DNA of 23,558 nucleotides from an uncultured Clostridia bacterium (lineage in GTDB: Bacteria; Bacillota; Clostridia; TANB77; CAG-508): positions 1-23,558 of the forward strand of contig CASAUJ010000024.1 of the NCBI GenBank assembly GCA_949118805.1. Reading direction: 5' to 3'. Shown here piece after piece: positions 6,351-16,100 of this stretch. Numbering within the stretch: the stretch's first letter is position 1; each line of letters opens with the position of its first letter. The position numbers were made by a program, and so were the translations under genes. The notes beneath the pieces are model-generated. The model had not been told where the DNA came from. It saw only the letters and a list, made by a program, of their open reading frames with translations, and did not search any database.

Positions 6351-6356
6351 TATAAT
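6351..6356 (+). promoter_or_regulatory. -10 box for the small RHH-like gene
   Basis: TATAAT lies 40 bp upstream of the plus-strand ATG at 6397, in an AT-rich stretch. No -35 with good spacing is evident: TTGTAT at 6325-6330 would need a 20-bp spacer. Confidence 0.4.
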
Positions 6357-6396
6357 TTCAATAGATTTAAAAATAATATGAAAAGAGGTTATATTT

Positions 6397-6585
6397 ATGG
6401 ATAAATTTTTTATGAAAAAATCTACCGAAGCCAACATTTATAAAAGTATTAGGTTTCCTGTTGAAATAAATTCTCAAATTATTGAAATAGTTGATAAAGC
6501 TAACGAAGGACTTGATAAAAAAGAATATTCTTTTAATGGTTTTGTTGTATCTGCTTGTGAGTTTGCACTAAAACATATGAGATAA
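6397..6585 (+). CDS. Small ribbon-helix-helix-like DNA-binding protein (62 aa)
   Basis: A 62-aa protein. YKSIRFPVEINSQIIEIVDKA (given here as two parts: YKSIRFPVEI then helical NSQIIEIVDKA) has the strand-then-helix pattern of ribbon-helix-helix regulators, followed by SFNGFVVSACEFALKHM, a second helix with the hydrophobic spacing of that fold. ATG at 6397 follows AGAGGT. It stands next to, and converges with, the relaxase gene, sharing a terminator with it. RHH proteins beside relaxases often act as accessory mobilization factors or repressors, so either role is plausible. The fold is inferred from pattern only. Confidence 0.65.
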   Translation: MDKFFMKKSTEANIYKSIRFPVEINSQIIEIVDKANEGLDKKEYSFNGFVVSACEFALKHMR

Positions 6586-6593
6586 TACTTATA

Positions 6594-6626
6594 AAGAGCA
6601 AACAAATTTCGCTTGCTCTTATTTTT
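6594..6626 (+). terminator. Terminator between convergent RHH-like and mob genes
   Basis: An 8-bp stem AAGAGCAA (6594-6601) / TTGCTCTT (6613-6620) is followed by ATTTTT on the plus strand. It ends the 62-aa gene and overlaps the stop codon of the convergent mob gene. Confidence 0.75.
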
Positions 6627-7806
6627 CTAAATCCCATTCTTTCTCTTTTTCTTCTCTTTTTAATTGTTTTTCTGGATCAATTAATGTATTTGTCTCTTTT
6701 TCAAAATTTCTAACTAATTCTTTTGATTCTCCAATTCCAAATTTTTGACAAATCCACTCTATAAATTTTTCAACTGTTTCATAAAACTTATCTACTATTT
6801 TGTGCAAATGGCTATTTTCTTTTTCTAAACTTTTAATTTTACTTTTATATTTCCATTCTATATCAAATTCTTTTTCTTTATATTCTGCCTTAATATTATC
6901 TACTTGACTGTGCAATTCTTTATTGTCTGCAATTATAAAATCTCTTTCTTTTTGATATTTTTCTACTTCTTCAATTATTTTAGTTTGTCTTGATAATTCT
7001 CTATGTAAATTCAAATTATCTTTGTATAAGTTTTGAATAACATCATCTTTTGGTTTTATGATTTCTTCTAAAATCTTTTCATCTCTTTTCTTTGACAATC
7101 TATTAATATTAATATCATCAATATTTGGAACATCTGGCAACTCTAATTTGATATTTTTTAAGATTTCTTTTGTCTGTTTAAAGTTTGTTATCTTTTTATA
7201 CTCTTCAACAGAATAATGTTGTCTATTAGTTTCTTCTTTTGGCAACCCTCTTTGCAATTCAAATCCATTTTCTATCATATACTTGTAAAAAGCATCTTGT
7301 AATTGTCTGTAACTATCTTTTTCCTTCCAAAATTCACTACAAGCAGGCTTATCAATAGGATTTCCTTTTTTATCAGTTGTATGGACTACTGGCAAAAAAA
7401 TCAAGTGCATATGAGGTGTTTGTTCATCTCTATGCACTTTGGCAGATATTATATATTGTTCTCCTAAATTTTTATATTCAGTTACAAATTGATATGCAGT
7501 TTCAAAAAATCTTTTTGTTTCTTCTTCTCCTATTCTTTCAAAAAAATCATGATCTGATGTTATTATATATTCACAAGCTATATTACTTACAGTTTTTATT
7601 TGTCCTTTCAAATTATATTCTTTTCTTATTCTATCAAATTCTTTTTCGTAACTATATTGTGGTGATTTTATTGAATAATTCAAATATGATTTTTCTTTAT
7701 CTATATTTTCATTTGAATAATTTTTATTTCTCCTTTCATTGTGCCTAAATATTCCTTTCAAATTTTCTCTTTTGTATTTTGTATTTCTAATAATCGCATA
7801 GCTCAT
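6619..7806 (-). CDS. mob: MobV-family (Mob/Pre) relaxase
   Basis: A 395-aa relaxase that would nick oriT and pilot the element during mobilization by a helper conjugation system. The N-terminal relaxase domain carries RHNERRN (about 21-27), matching MobV motif I, and HRDEQTPHMHLIF (125-137), the metal-binding motif with the histidine pair typical of Mob/Pre enzymes. About residues 230-350 form a long coiled coil, which is common in the family. ATG at 7804-7806 follows AAGGAG. The length is normal. It lies immediately beside a hairpin-rich non-coding region that is the best oriT candidate. No coupling protein or secretion genes accompany it. Confidence 0.93.
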   Translation of the reverse strand: MSYAIIRNTKYKRENLKGIFRHNERRNKNYSNENIDKEKSYLNYSIKSPQYSYEKEFDRIRKEYNLKGQIKTVSNIACEYIITSDHDFFERIGEEETKRFFETAYQFVTEYKNLGEQYIISAKVHRDEQTPHMHLIFLPVVHTTDKKGNPIDKPACSEFWKEKDSYRQLQDAFYKYMIENGFELQRGLPKEETNRQHYSVEEYKKITNFKQTKEILKNIKLELPDVPNIDDININRLSKKRDEKILEEIIKPKDDVIQNLYKDNLNLHRELSRQTKIIEEVEKYQKERDFIIADNKELHSQVDNIKAEYKEKEFDIEWKYKSKIKSLEKENSHLHKIVDKFYETVEKFIEWICQKFGIGESKELVRNFEKETNTLIDPEKQLKREEKEKEWDLEK

Positions 7807-8073
7807 TTTTTATCTCCTTGCTCGTGCTAATAAACACGATTAAATTTTATAATTTTCTCTTTTTTTAACTTGTGTTGTAACATAACTACAATACTTTTTT
7901 AACGCTATTCGCTAAAAGTATTTGTTGTGGCAGGGAAATATTTATTTTTCCCCACACCCCTTTACCAAAAAATATCTACATATTTTTTGGGTTTTAGTTA
8001 AAATTGCTATTTGCAATTTTAACTAAAAAATCAGCTACCAAAGTAGTTTATCTACTTTAATTGCTGATTTTAT
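7807..8073. other. Hairpin cluster between mob and the replication-like gene (candidate oriT / origin)
   Basis: This non-coding stretch holds a row of inverted repeats. AATACTTTT (7890-7898) pairs with AAAAGTATT (7914-7922). GGGAAA/TTTCCC lies at 7933-7952. An 11-bp perfect stem occupies 7965-7990, a 16-bp perfect stem with a 5-nt loop 7992-8028, and a nested double hairpin 8028-8070. The first dyad, followed by TTGTTGTGGCAGGG, resembles the layout of an oriT with the nick just past an inverted repeat. The others may be single-strand or double-strand origins. The last one doubles as the terminator of the gene at 8074. Confidence 0.6.
8028..8070 (-). terminator. Double-hairpin terminator of the HTH replication-like gene
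   Basis: The outer stem AAATCAGC/GCTGATTT (8028-8035 with 8063-8070) encloses the inner stem AAAGTAG/CTACTTT (8040-8046 with 8052-8058). On the minus strand the 3' arm runs into T-rich sequence, four bases after the stop codon. Confidence 0.7.
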
Positions 8074-8598
8074 TTATACAAATGCGTCTGCATTTGCATA
8101 TAATTTAGTAAAGTCAAAGGTTGTATAATCTCTTCCATTATAATCCGATTTATATCTCTTATTGCTATTCGAACTATTATTATATATCTTTTTATTTTTT
8201 ATATTATTTATTATATCTTTGTCATTTTTGCCCATAAGGTATGGTTGTTTTTGACTATCTAAATAGCTATTTTCTTCAATACCCTCTTGAACTTCTTGAC
8301 TATACCTATTGATATTTTCAACTATAGGTGTAATCTGTCTTTCTTCTATTTCTTTACTATCTATTTTGTATTTTAACTTAACACTTACATATCCTTTATC
8401 TTTTAGTGAACTTATAATTTTAGATACTCTTTCGTGTGTTACCTTTACTATATTAGCAATATATTTATTACTTGCAAAGCAACTTTTAGTTTCTTCACTT
8501 AAATACATAATTATTGCAAGTATTATTTTTTCTTTATCCGACAATTCTTCATTTAATAAAATTTCTGCTGGTATCCATATTCCTTTTAATTTTTGCAT
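8074..8598 (-). CDS. Helix-turn-helix replication-initiator-like protein
   Basis: A 174-aa protein when started at ATG 8596-8598, which sits seven bases after AGGAGG; the GTG two codons earlier is too close to that site. The N-terminal KGIWIPAEILLNEELSDKEK and the winged-helix segment with CFASNKYIANIVKVTHERVS and KDKGYV match the HTH_36 type found in plasmid and integrative-element replication or partition proteins. The C-terminal half is polar, Asn- and Lys-rich and probably unstructured, ending in TTFDFTKLYANADAFV. It lies upstream of the hairpin cluster and mob in the same orientation. Such elements can replicate as circles after excision, and this would be the initiator candidate. A simple regulator is the alternative. 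Confidence 0.75.
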   Translation of the reverse strand: MQKLKGIWIPAEILLNEELSDKEKIILAIIMYLSEETKSCFASNKYIANIVKVTHERVSKIISSLKDKGYVSVKLKYKIDSKEIEERQITPIVENINRYSQEVQEGIEENSYLDSQKQPYLMGKNDKDIINNIKNKKIYNNSSNSNKRYKSDYNGRDYTTFDFTKLYANADAFV

Positions 8599-8690
8599 TT
8601 GCACTCCTCCTTTCGTTTAGTTTTTATTCACTCCACGTTCAATTTTGTAGCTTTTAAAATTGTTTTTAGTATAATTTTAGGTCAAAAAAA

Positions 8691-8722
8691 TAAACCTTAA
8701 AATTTTTGTTTTTTAAGGTTTA
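8691..8722 (-). terminator. Terminator downstream of fic
   Basis: A perfect 12-bp inverted repeat TAAACCTTAAAA (8691-8702) with TTTTAAGGTTTA (8711-8722), followed on the minus strand by TTTTTTT. It lies about 105 bp after the fic stop. The rest of the 8599-8827 gap shows only AT-rich DNA and a weak TGTGAAA/TTTCACA repeat. Confidence 0.7.
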
Positions 8723-8827
8723 TTTAATATGTGAAAAACTAAAAATCATTTTTATTAATCTTGTTTCACATTTTTAAATTATCTGTATTTTAATTCATTT
8801 TGTTTGCACCAATTAATAGCTATTTCT

Positions 8828-9874
8828 TTATTTTTTCATATATTTTGTATTTCTTCCACTTCCTATTATTTGTATTAATCCTTCTTTTACCATTGTTCCA
8901 AGTACTGCCTCAACTGTTGTGCTACTGACATCTGGTAGTATCTTGCAAATTTCAGACTTTGAGATAGGTGTTAGATTATTTAGTACTGTTGCTTCAATTC
9001 TTGCTTTTTTCGTAATTTTATTGCTATTTACAACACTAAATCTTTTATCTAATTCTTTATAACACATATATAAAGTTGATAAAAAATTCTCTATAAAAGG
9101 AATATAACTATGTTCATTTTCTAACCAATTAATAGAAGATAATCTTAGTGCTTCATAATAATTTCCTTTACTATTATTTATTTGTTCTTCAAACGAAACA
9201 TATTTACCAACATCAAATCCATTTTTATATAATAATAACAATGTTAATAGTCTTGACATTCTTCCATTACCATCTCTAAATGGATGTATGCAAAGAAAAT
9301 CAAGAATAAAACATGGAATTAGCAATAATTGATTAATATTATAATTATTACTTGCGTCATGATATGCAAGTATAAGTTGTTCCATTGCCTCTGGTGTTTC
9401 TTTTGCTGATAATGGTTTAAATCTCACTTTCCTGTTTCCGTCTTTATCTTCTTCTACAATATAGTTTTCGTTTATTTTATATTTCCCTGCATCTTCAATT
9501 CCTGTATATGACATCATTATTTCATGTAATCTTAAAATTGTATTTTCACTTAATTCAATCTCTTCATAATGTAGATGTATTTCATTTAAGCTATCACGAT
9601 AACCCGCAATTTCATTTTCATTATGATTTAATGGTTTACTGTTTTGATTTACTATTTCTTCTATACGTTCATCACTAGTTACAATTCCTTCTATAGCATT
9701 TGAACTTTTAACTGATTGTACTACTGCTATTTTTTCTAATTCTGTAAATATTTTTTCATATTTATCTTTTCTTATCTTTGCTCCTGTTTTTAATGCATAT
9801 ATAGTTCCTGTTATATTTATCAAATTGGCTGGTAGTAAGCCATTATCAAGAAAAGAATAATTAAATTTTTTCAT
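8828..9874 (-). CDS. fic: Class II Fic-domain protein with C-terminal winged helix
   Basis: A 348-aa Fic protein that probably AMPylates (or otherwise modifies) a protein hydroxyl. The canonical HPFRDGNGR core (about residues 197-205) keeps the catalytic His and the phosphate-binding GNGR. An N-terminal inhibitory motif SNAIEG (about 58-63) fits (S/T)xxxE(G/N), giving a class II, self-inhibited enzyme. The C-terminus (about 280-348) resembles a winged helix (SKSEICKILPDVSSTTVEAVL), suggesting self-binding to its operators. I chose the ATG at 9872-9874 because GGAAA precedes it; an upstream ATG (9922) lies inside an operator. The gene sits at the right end of the element, a usual position for defence or stability cargo. 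Confidence 0.92.
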   Translation of the reverse strand: MKKFNYSFLDNGLLPANLINITGTIYALKTGAKIRKDKYEKIFTELEKIAVVQSVKSSNAIEGIVTSDERIEEIVNQNSKPLNHNENEIAGYRDSLNEIHLHYEEIELSENTILRLHEIMMSYTGIEDAGKYKINENYIVEEDKDGNRKVRFKPLSAKETPEAMEQLILAYHDASNNYNINQLLLIPCFILDFLCIHPFRDGNGRMSRLLTLLLLYKNGFDVGKYVSFEEQINNSKGNYYEALRLSSINWLENEHSYIPFIENFLSTLYMCYKELDKRFSVVNSNKITKKARIEATVLNNLTPISKSEICKILPDVSSTTVEAVLGTMVKEGLIQIIGSGRNTKYMKK

Positions 9875-9889
9875 TTTATTTCCTTCTTT

Positions 9890-10005
9890 CTGCATATACT
9901 CTATGACTTTATATGCATACATGTTATATTATCTGCATATATTTTATCATTTTATATGCATAAAGTCAATGATATTCTGCATATAATTTTTAATTTTATA
10001 TGCAG
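9890..10005. promoter_or_regulatory. Three tandem operator palindromes and fic promoter
   Basis: Three copies of CTGCATATA-N11-TATATGCA(T/G) lie at 9890-9918, 9933-9961 and 9977-10005, with centres 43 and 44 bp apart (about four helical turns). On the minus strand, TTGACT (9964-9969), 17 bp and TAAAAT (9941-9946) form the fic promoter. The middle palindrome covers its spacer and -10, the third lies upstream and the first just before the start codon. This looks like cooperative repression or autoregulation, with the winged helix of Fic as a candidate reader. Confidence 0.8.
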
Positions 10006-10029
10006 TAAAATTATAATTATTTTCTCACA

Positions 10030-10055
10030 ATTTTGTTTACTATACTAAACAAAAT
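10030..10055. promoter_or_regulatory. Second-type dyad with partial repeats
   Basis: ATTTTGTTTA (10030-10039) pairs with TAAACAAAAT (10046-10055), loop of 6. A half-copy TACTAAACAAAAT recurs at 10083-10095, and a related TTTTGTTCAGTGTATAAT ends in a plus-strand -10 at 10123-10128. These look like binding sites for another regulator near the right end. Beyond them, 10130-10250 holds only a small AAGTTA/TAACTT hairpin and the att arm. Confidence 0.5.
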
Positions 10056-10191
10056 TATTATTTTCATTGCTTTTATTTATTGTACTAAACAAAATATGTT
10101 TTTTAATGATTTTTGTTCAGTGTATAATTTATGTATTTAAGAGTATCAATATTAAGTTAGTCGTTCGAGCATTTGCTAAGTTACGAATAAC

Positions 10192-13100
10192 TTATGCAAC
10201 CGAACATTGTGAGGTTGTATTCCTTAAAAACTGTCCATAATCACAACACTCATGTGTATATTGCCCTCCATTTTCCCTTACTCCTGGCAAATATGCTTTA
10301 ATATAACCTGGTTCTAATTTTCCTTTTTCAAAAGGTGGATCTAATAATTTAATAATTCCATTTTCTCGATCAATCAAATGATTTTCTAAGCTTTCCATTG
10401 AAATATATTTTTTGTCATTATCTCCTACTCCAGAGATAACACTCCAACTCTGTGCAATACTATCAATTCTACATTCTTCGTTTTCCATGCTTCCTAGAAC
10501 ATTTCCATCATCCATAAAAGCTCTTTTATACCATCTACCATCCCATCCATTTGTATTTAATGCTCTCTTTAGATCATTTCTTATTTTTTCATATTTTTGT
10601 GCATCAGATTCTTCACCTTTTTCTTGGCAAATTGGTATCCATTGTTCTAAAATGGAACTTAAGAAAAATCCAAGCCATACACTTTCTCCTTTTCCCTTAT
10701 TTCCTACGGTACTAAATCCATCATTCCAATCTCCTGACCCAATTTTAGGCAAACCATTTTCGCCAAAACGCAAACTTCTTTCAATTGCTTTTTTACAATG
10801 TTCATAAATACTTCCTTGTTGCTTTGAAGGTAGATATTTTTCATATCTTTCATCTTGATTTTCTTCTAATTCTACACCTTCTAGATAAGGTGTCTCCACT
10901 TCCAAAATACTCTTATCCCCTGTAAAATTAATATATTCCATCACCAAATAAACCAACCATAATAGATCATCTGAAAATCTTGTTCGAATCCCTCTATTGG
11001 TTTCTTCATGCCACCAATGTTCTACATCACCTTCTTTAAATTGATGTTGGCTGTGTTTCATAATCTGTTTTTTTACTATATCAGGATCAAAATATTTTAG
11101 TCCAATGACATCTTGCAATTGATCTCGAAAACCATAGGCTCCCCCAGATTGATAATATCCTGTTTTTCCCAGTAATCGACTATTTACAATTTGATATATC
11201 ACCCAACCATTTAATAAAATATTTAACGATTCCAATGGTGTATATACTTGTAATTTCTCTAGGAAGTTCTTCCAACCTTCTTTTACTTGGTTAAGTTCTT
11301 GTTTACAATTGGCTATCTTTTGATATTTATATGCTATATTTTTACAATCTATTTCTTCCTCTTCTGCTCCCAAAATAATGGATAATTCTTTTTCTTCAAA
11401 ACTTTCTAATTCTATTTCTATCTCATAAGCCATACAAGGTTTTCTTCCTAAAGCATTCTGATTATTTAATGATACTTTTTTTAATGCTTGTGGATCTGCC
11501 ATTCCACCTTCTCCTAAAAAGAAGTTTTTATCTCCTGTATAAGATTTTATTTTTTCACTAGAAGAAATATAAACTCTTGTATTTTCCATCTCTTCTCGAT
11601 ACAAATTCTTAGCTTGTATTAAATTATTATTTCTATCAAATTTCAAATCAATCAAACCATTTGATTTTATTTCATCCTCTCCTATTACTGGTTTCATATA
11701 ATAATATAATTTTATTTTTTTTCGGTTTGGTGTTGTATTTTTTATCTTGAAAATTCCGATCTTACAACTATCTTCTTTTGGCACAAATATTTCTAGTTCT
11801 TGTTCTAGTCCATCACATTTATGAATGTACTTGCAATAACCAAATCCATAAATCACATTATAATTTCTATCATCTGGCATAGGATTTAATCCCAATGACC
11901 ATGCTTTTTGATTGTCTTGATCTTTTAGATAAATTACTTCTGATGGAATGTCTAAACTTGGTTTATTTCCCCAACTTGAGATTCGATTTAATCGACAATT
12001 TTGATACCAACTATATCCTCCCATATTTTCTGTTGTAATCGTTCCAAATTTTTCATTTGACATAATATGACTCCATACCGTTGGTAATCTATTTTCTCGA
12101 TTCGTTCTGATTCTATATTCTTTTCCATCTTCTGAAAAACCACCATATTCATTGTAATATTTTAAATTTTCTTTATTTTCCAAGCAATCAATATCTTCCT
12201 TCTCTTCTTCCAAAATCATTGGTATTGGGACTATTTCTCCTACTACTTTTTGCTTTTCTAAATAGTTTTCTTCCCATTCTTTTACATTATTTTTTAAAGT
12301 TCCTTTGTCGCTATCAATTATGATGGTAGCCAAAAATTCTAGTAATTCTACATCTTTTTTATTCATTTCTTCTTTATTTAACGTAAAAATTCCGCCTCTT
12401 TGATTTTTTAAATATCCCATCAGATAATTAAAAATACTTCCTTCTATTTCTTCTTTCACATAATTTTCATAGCTATGTTTCTCTTCATCCAAAAGAATCA
12501 ATTCTGTTTCTACATTTTTCATTCTAAAAAATTCGTAGGCTTTTAATACTTCTTTTATAATATAACTATCACTCACATTTTTAACCTTTAGTAAAACAAT
12601 TGGTAAATCACCTGAAATCCCATATTTCCACAACTCACTTTGATGATAATTTTTTTCTTTTGCTTTGTCTTTCATCCATTGAGATTTGATCGAATTATCA
12701 AAAACAATATAGGATAACATTTTCTGATAAAGTGCAATGTCTTTTCCTTTTCGATTTAAATATCTACTTTCTGCTTCTACTTTTGCTTTTGACAACTCAA
12801 ATTCCTTTGTCACATTTTCTTTTGATTGGTATTTTCTAATATTTTCTAATACCATTTCTTCTTTTTCATTGACCGATAAAATAAAATCAATGATAGCTTC
12901 TTGCTGTGGTTTTATTTTAATCGTTCTTTTTAAAGCAATGATACTTTCGGTTACTAATCCAGTTTTCTTTGATAAAGGAATCGAATTTTTTACCATAAAA
13001 GGAACTCCTAAATTTCCTCTTCCCATAAATTTTTGTTCCTCTACTTCATATTCCCAATCCCCAATTGTTTCACTATTTGTGGATAAATTAGCTCCTAAAT

Positions 13101-16100
13101 AAATTTTCGGTTGATTCACCTCTCGATTTTTTCTTTGTAATAATATACTATTTGTTTCCTCTTCTACTTCATTAATTAAAAACAAATTATTAAAAGCAGG
13201 ATGGGCATAATCTTGTTCTTTTTTTGATAAAACTGGCTCAAAATAACAAGTTACTTCTAAAATCTCCTCTTCTGTTCCTTGATTTTCAAGAATCATTCTT
13301 CTTAATTCTACTGGTTCTGTTGATGCTACTGTTGTTTTTATTTTTGTTTTTATATTTCCACAGGTTATTTCTTGTTCCATTCGATCAGGCATAAAACTAA
13401 TTTGGTATTGCGTCTCTTTGTTTTCATTAAAAGAATAATTAGAACTCCATATATTTTTAGTTTTAATATTTTTTATGGCAAAGAAAATTCCTTGTGGATA
13501 ATCATTTGTGGTTTTAAATCGATTGATATAAATATCTTTATATTTACTTACTCCTTGCCCCTTCTGATTCATTGCAACGACATAATTTTCATTGGAAATG
13601 AAATTTCCTGTAATTAATCTTTCATCTATCTTTTTATAGGTAGTTTGAATATAGTTTTCATAATCTTTATATTTTAATTTTTCAATTTTTTCTTTCTTTT
13701 CTTTTGTTATAATAGCCTTTTCTGGCATAGTTTCTTGTAACAAGATTAAAACAGATTGAATTTCTGGATTTTCCATAAATCGCTTCTGTAAGATATTATT
13801 ATGAAATAAATTATTAATACTAAGCAAATTCAAAGCTTGATGATGTGCCATATAAGTTCTTACTACTGCTGAATTTTTACCTTTTTCTACCCTTTCTGGA
13901 GTATAATCAATGGCTTCAAAAAAACCATACTGATCATACATTCCTTCTTTTTCTAGCCATTTTAAATTCTGAATTTCTTCTCTTGGTACATCTGTGATTG
14001 CTAATATTCCACCATAACTAGATACCACCATTTCATCTGCTAAACCTCTTTTTAATCCTAGCCAAGGAATTCCAAATGCTTTATATTGATAATTCGCCTG
14101 TAAATCCTTTACATTAAAAGCAGATTCTGAAATCCCCCAAGGAATATTTAAATTTTTACTATACTCTATTTGTGTTTTTATTAGGAATTTGCAAGATTCA
14201 TCTAATAAGCTTCCTTCATATCTTGGAATATTAATGTTTGGCATTAAATATTCAAATGCTGTTCCTGACCAAGAAATCAGACCTTTGTACTTTCCTAATG
14301 TTGTTAAAGTTCTACTTAAGTGATTCCAATGTCTACTTGGAACATCCTTTTTGGCAATTGCTACTAAACTTGCCTGTCTTGCTTCTGAAGCTAATAAATC
14401 GTAATAAGAATTGGTTAATTTATTTTCTTCTATATTAAATCCTATTGAAAAAATCTGTTGTTCTTTACTATAAAGTTGGCTAAAATCTGTATTTTTAATC
14501 CATTGATCAATTTCTAAAATAAGATCTGCTATCCCTATTTGTGGAATTTTCACAAACAGTTCTTCTTGCTTTTCTAAGTTTTCTAAAAAGGCTTTTGTAA
14601 CATATAAATACCCCACTAAATTTCCACTATCTACAGTAGATACATATCGTGGATTTAATGGTTCTTTTGTTCGAATGTGATACCAATTATATAAATGTCC
14701 ATTCCATTTTGCTAGACTTCCTACTGTCATTAAAATGTTCTTAAGTAAATCCATCGCTTTTTCTAGTTCAATATAATGTAAATCATAAGCTGATATAACT
14801 GCTAATAATGATAATCCTATATTGGTTGATGAAGTTCTTAATACAATCTTTTCTTTTCGATCTTCTTGATAATTATCTGGAATTAAATAATTATTTTCTT
14901 CTGTCAAATAAGTTTCAAAATATTCCCATGTTCTTTTTCCAATTTCTAATATATATTCCTTTTCTTCGTCTCTCAATTCCTGGATTGGATCTTTCTTTTC
15001 TATTTTAAGACTAATATACCACATAATCATTGGCGTTATCATCCACCATACTCCAATAAATATGGCAAATAAGTTCATTCGTAATAATCCTATTCCTATA
15101 CTAGTAACACCTGCTAATACATTTACTGCCATTTGATTATAATAAGAAACTACATTTGATTTTGCTTGTTTTTCTGCTTCTTCTGATGTTGTCCACTCTA
15201 AAAGATGTTTATGAGATATCATAACTCGATACCATGTTTTTAAAATTGATTTAGCAGAAACATAGGCTTTAAAAGGAAGCACTCCAATGGTAATGCATAT
15301 TCTTAGAAAAATTCCTTTTCCTCCTGATATTTTAGGAGCAAAGTTTTTTTGTTTTTCTTCTCCTTCCTTTCGAAATATCCCTATATTAATTGCTTCTAGT
15401 AAATATGGAAAAATAACAACTCCCAATAAAATAATAATATTCCACCAAATTTTTCTTAGTTGAAAAATTCCAATGATATTGCAATATATCATAGCAATTA
15501 TAATAGCAATTTCACTTAAACTTCTTCTTAAATTATCTCCTATCTTGTATTTAGAAAGCAAGTTCAATGGACTTTTTCTTCCCATCCATTTTATGATTTG
15601 CCAATCTCCTCTAATCCACCTAGAAAGTCTTGTCATAAAACTATTGTATTTAGTGGGATAACCATCCATTAGTAATACGTCAGATACTAATCCACATTTT
15701 AAATAACAACCTTCTAACAAGTCATGACTCAAAACTGTATTGGTAGAAATTTGTCCTTCCAATACTGTCTCATATGTTTTCAGATCATAAATTCCTTTTC
15801 CTGTAAAAATCCCCTCTTGAAAGTTGTCTTGGTACGTATCTGATATAGCATTGGTATAAGAATCAATTCCTCCTGCTCCTGCAAATATTTTTGTAAATAA
15901 GGTTTGATAACTAATCTCCAGATTGACCCCTACTCGTGGTTGCATAATACCATATCCTTCTACTACGATATTTCTTTTGGGATCTAAAACTGGTTGATTT
16001 AAAATATGTGCCATAGCGCCTACTAATTCAAATGCTGAATTTAAGATTAAATCTGTATCTGCATCTAAAGTAATAATATATTTTATATCTTCTATTTTTT

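Larger units (their letters stand above)
49..10250. mobile_element. Integrative and mobilizable element (about 10.2 kb) inserted in ndvB, carrying a DGR
   Basis: The element is bounded by two copies of the 7-bp core CATGTGT (plus strand; 49-55 and 10251-10257), each lying in one half of a broken ndvB gene. It carries a large serine recombinase just inside the left end, a MobV-type relaxase, a HTH replication-initiator-like gene, a Fic gene and a complete DGR. No VirB4, VirD4 or other conjugation pore genes are present, so it is best described as mobilizable rather than self-transmissible. Most of its genes are about 22-28% G+C in sampled lines; the DGR target gene is distinctly higher. The boundaries are supported by reconstruction of the empty site, though the exact crossover dinucleotide is inferred. 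Confidence 0.9.

Noticed and set aside
7377..7748. 123-aa plus-strand ORF opposite mob
   Set aside because: Leu/Phe/Tyr-rich translation typical of the complement of an AT-rich coding strand; the relaxase frame is clearly the real one.
9890..10005. Small CRISPR-like array
   Set aside because: The repeats are 9-bp half-sites in alternating orientation forming palindromes at a promoter, with no unique spacers of constant repeat length and no cas genes.
49..10257. Self-transmissible conjugative element
   Set aside because: A relaxase is present but no coupling ATPase, VirB4-like ATPase or pore proteins are found in the 10.2 kb.
10412..10807. 131-aa plus-strand ORF inside ndvB
   Set aside because: Antisense shadow of the GH94 domain; no start signals and no recognisable domain. 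Similar plus-strand ORFs at 12737-13102 and 13372-13617 are rejected for the same reason.
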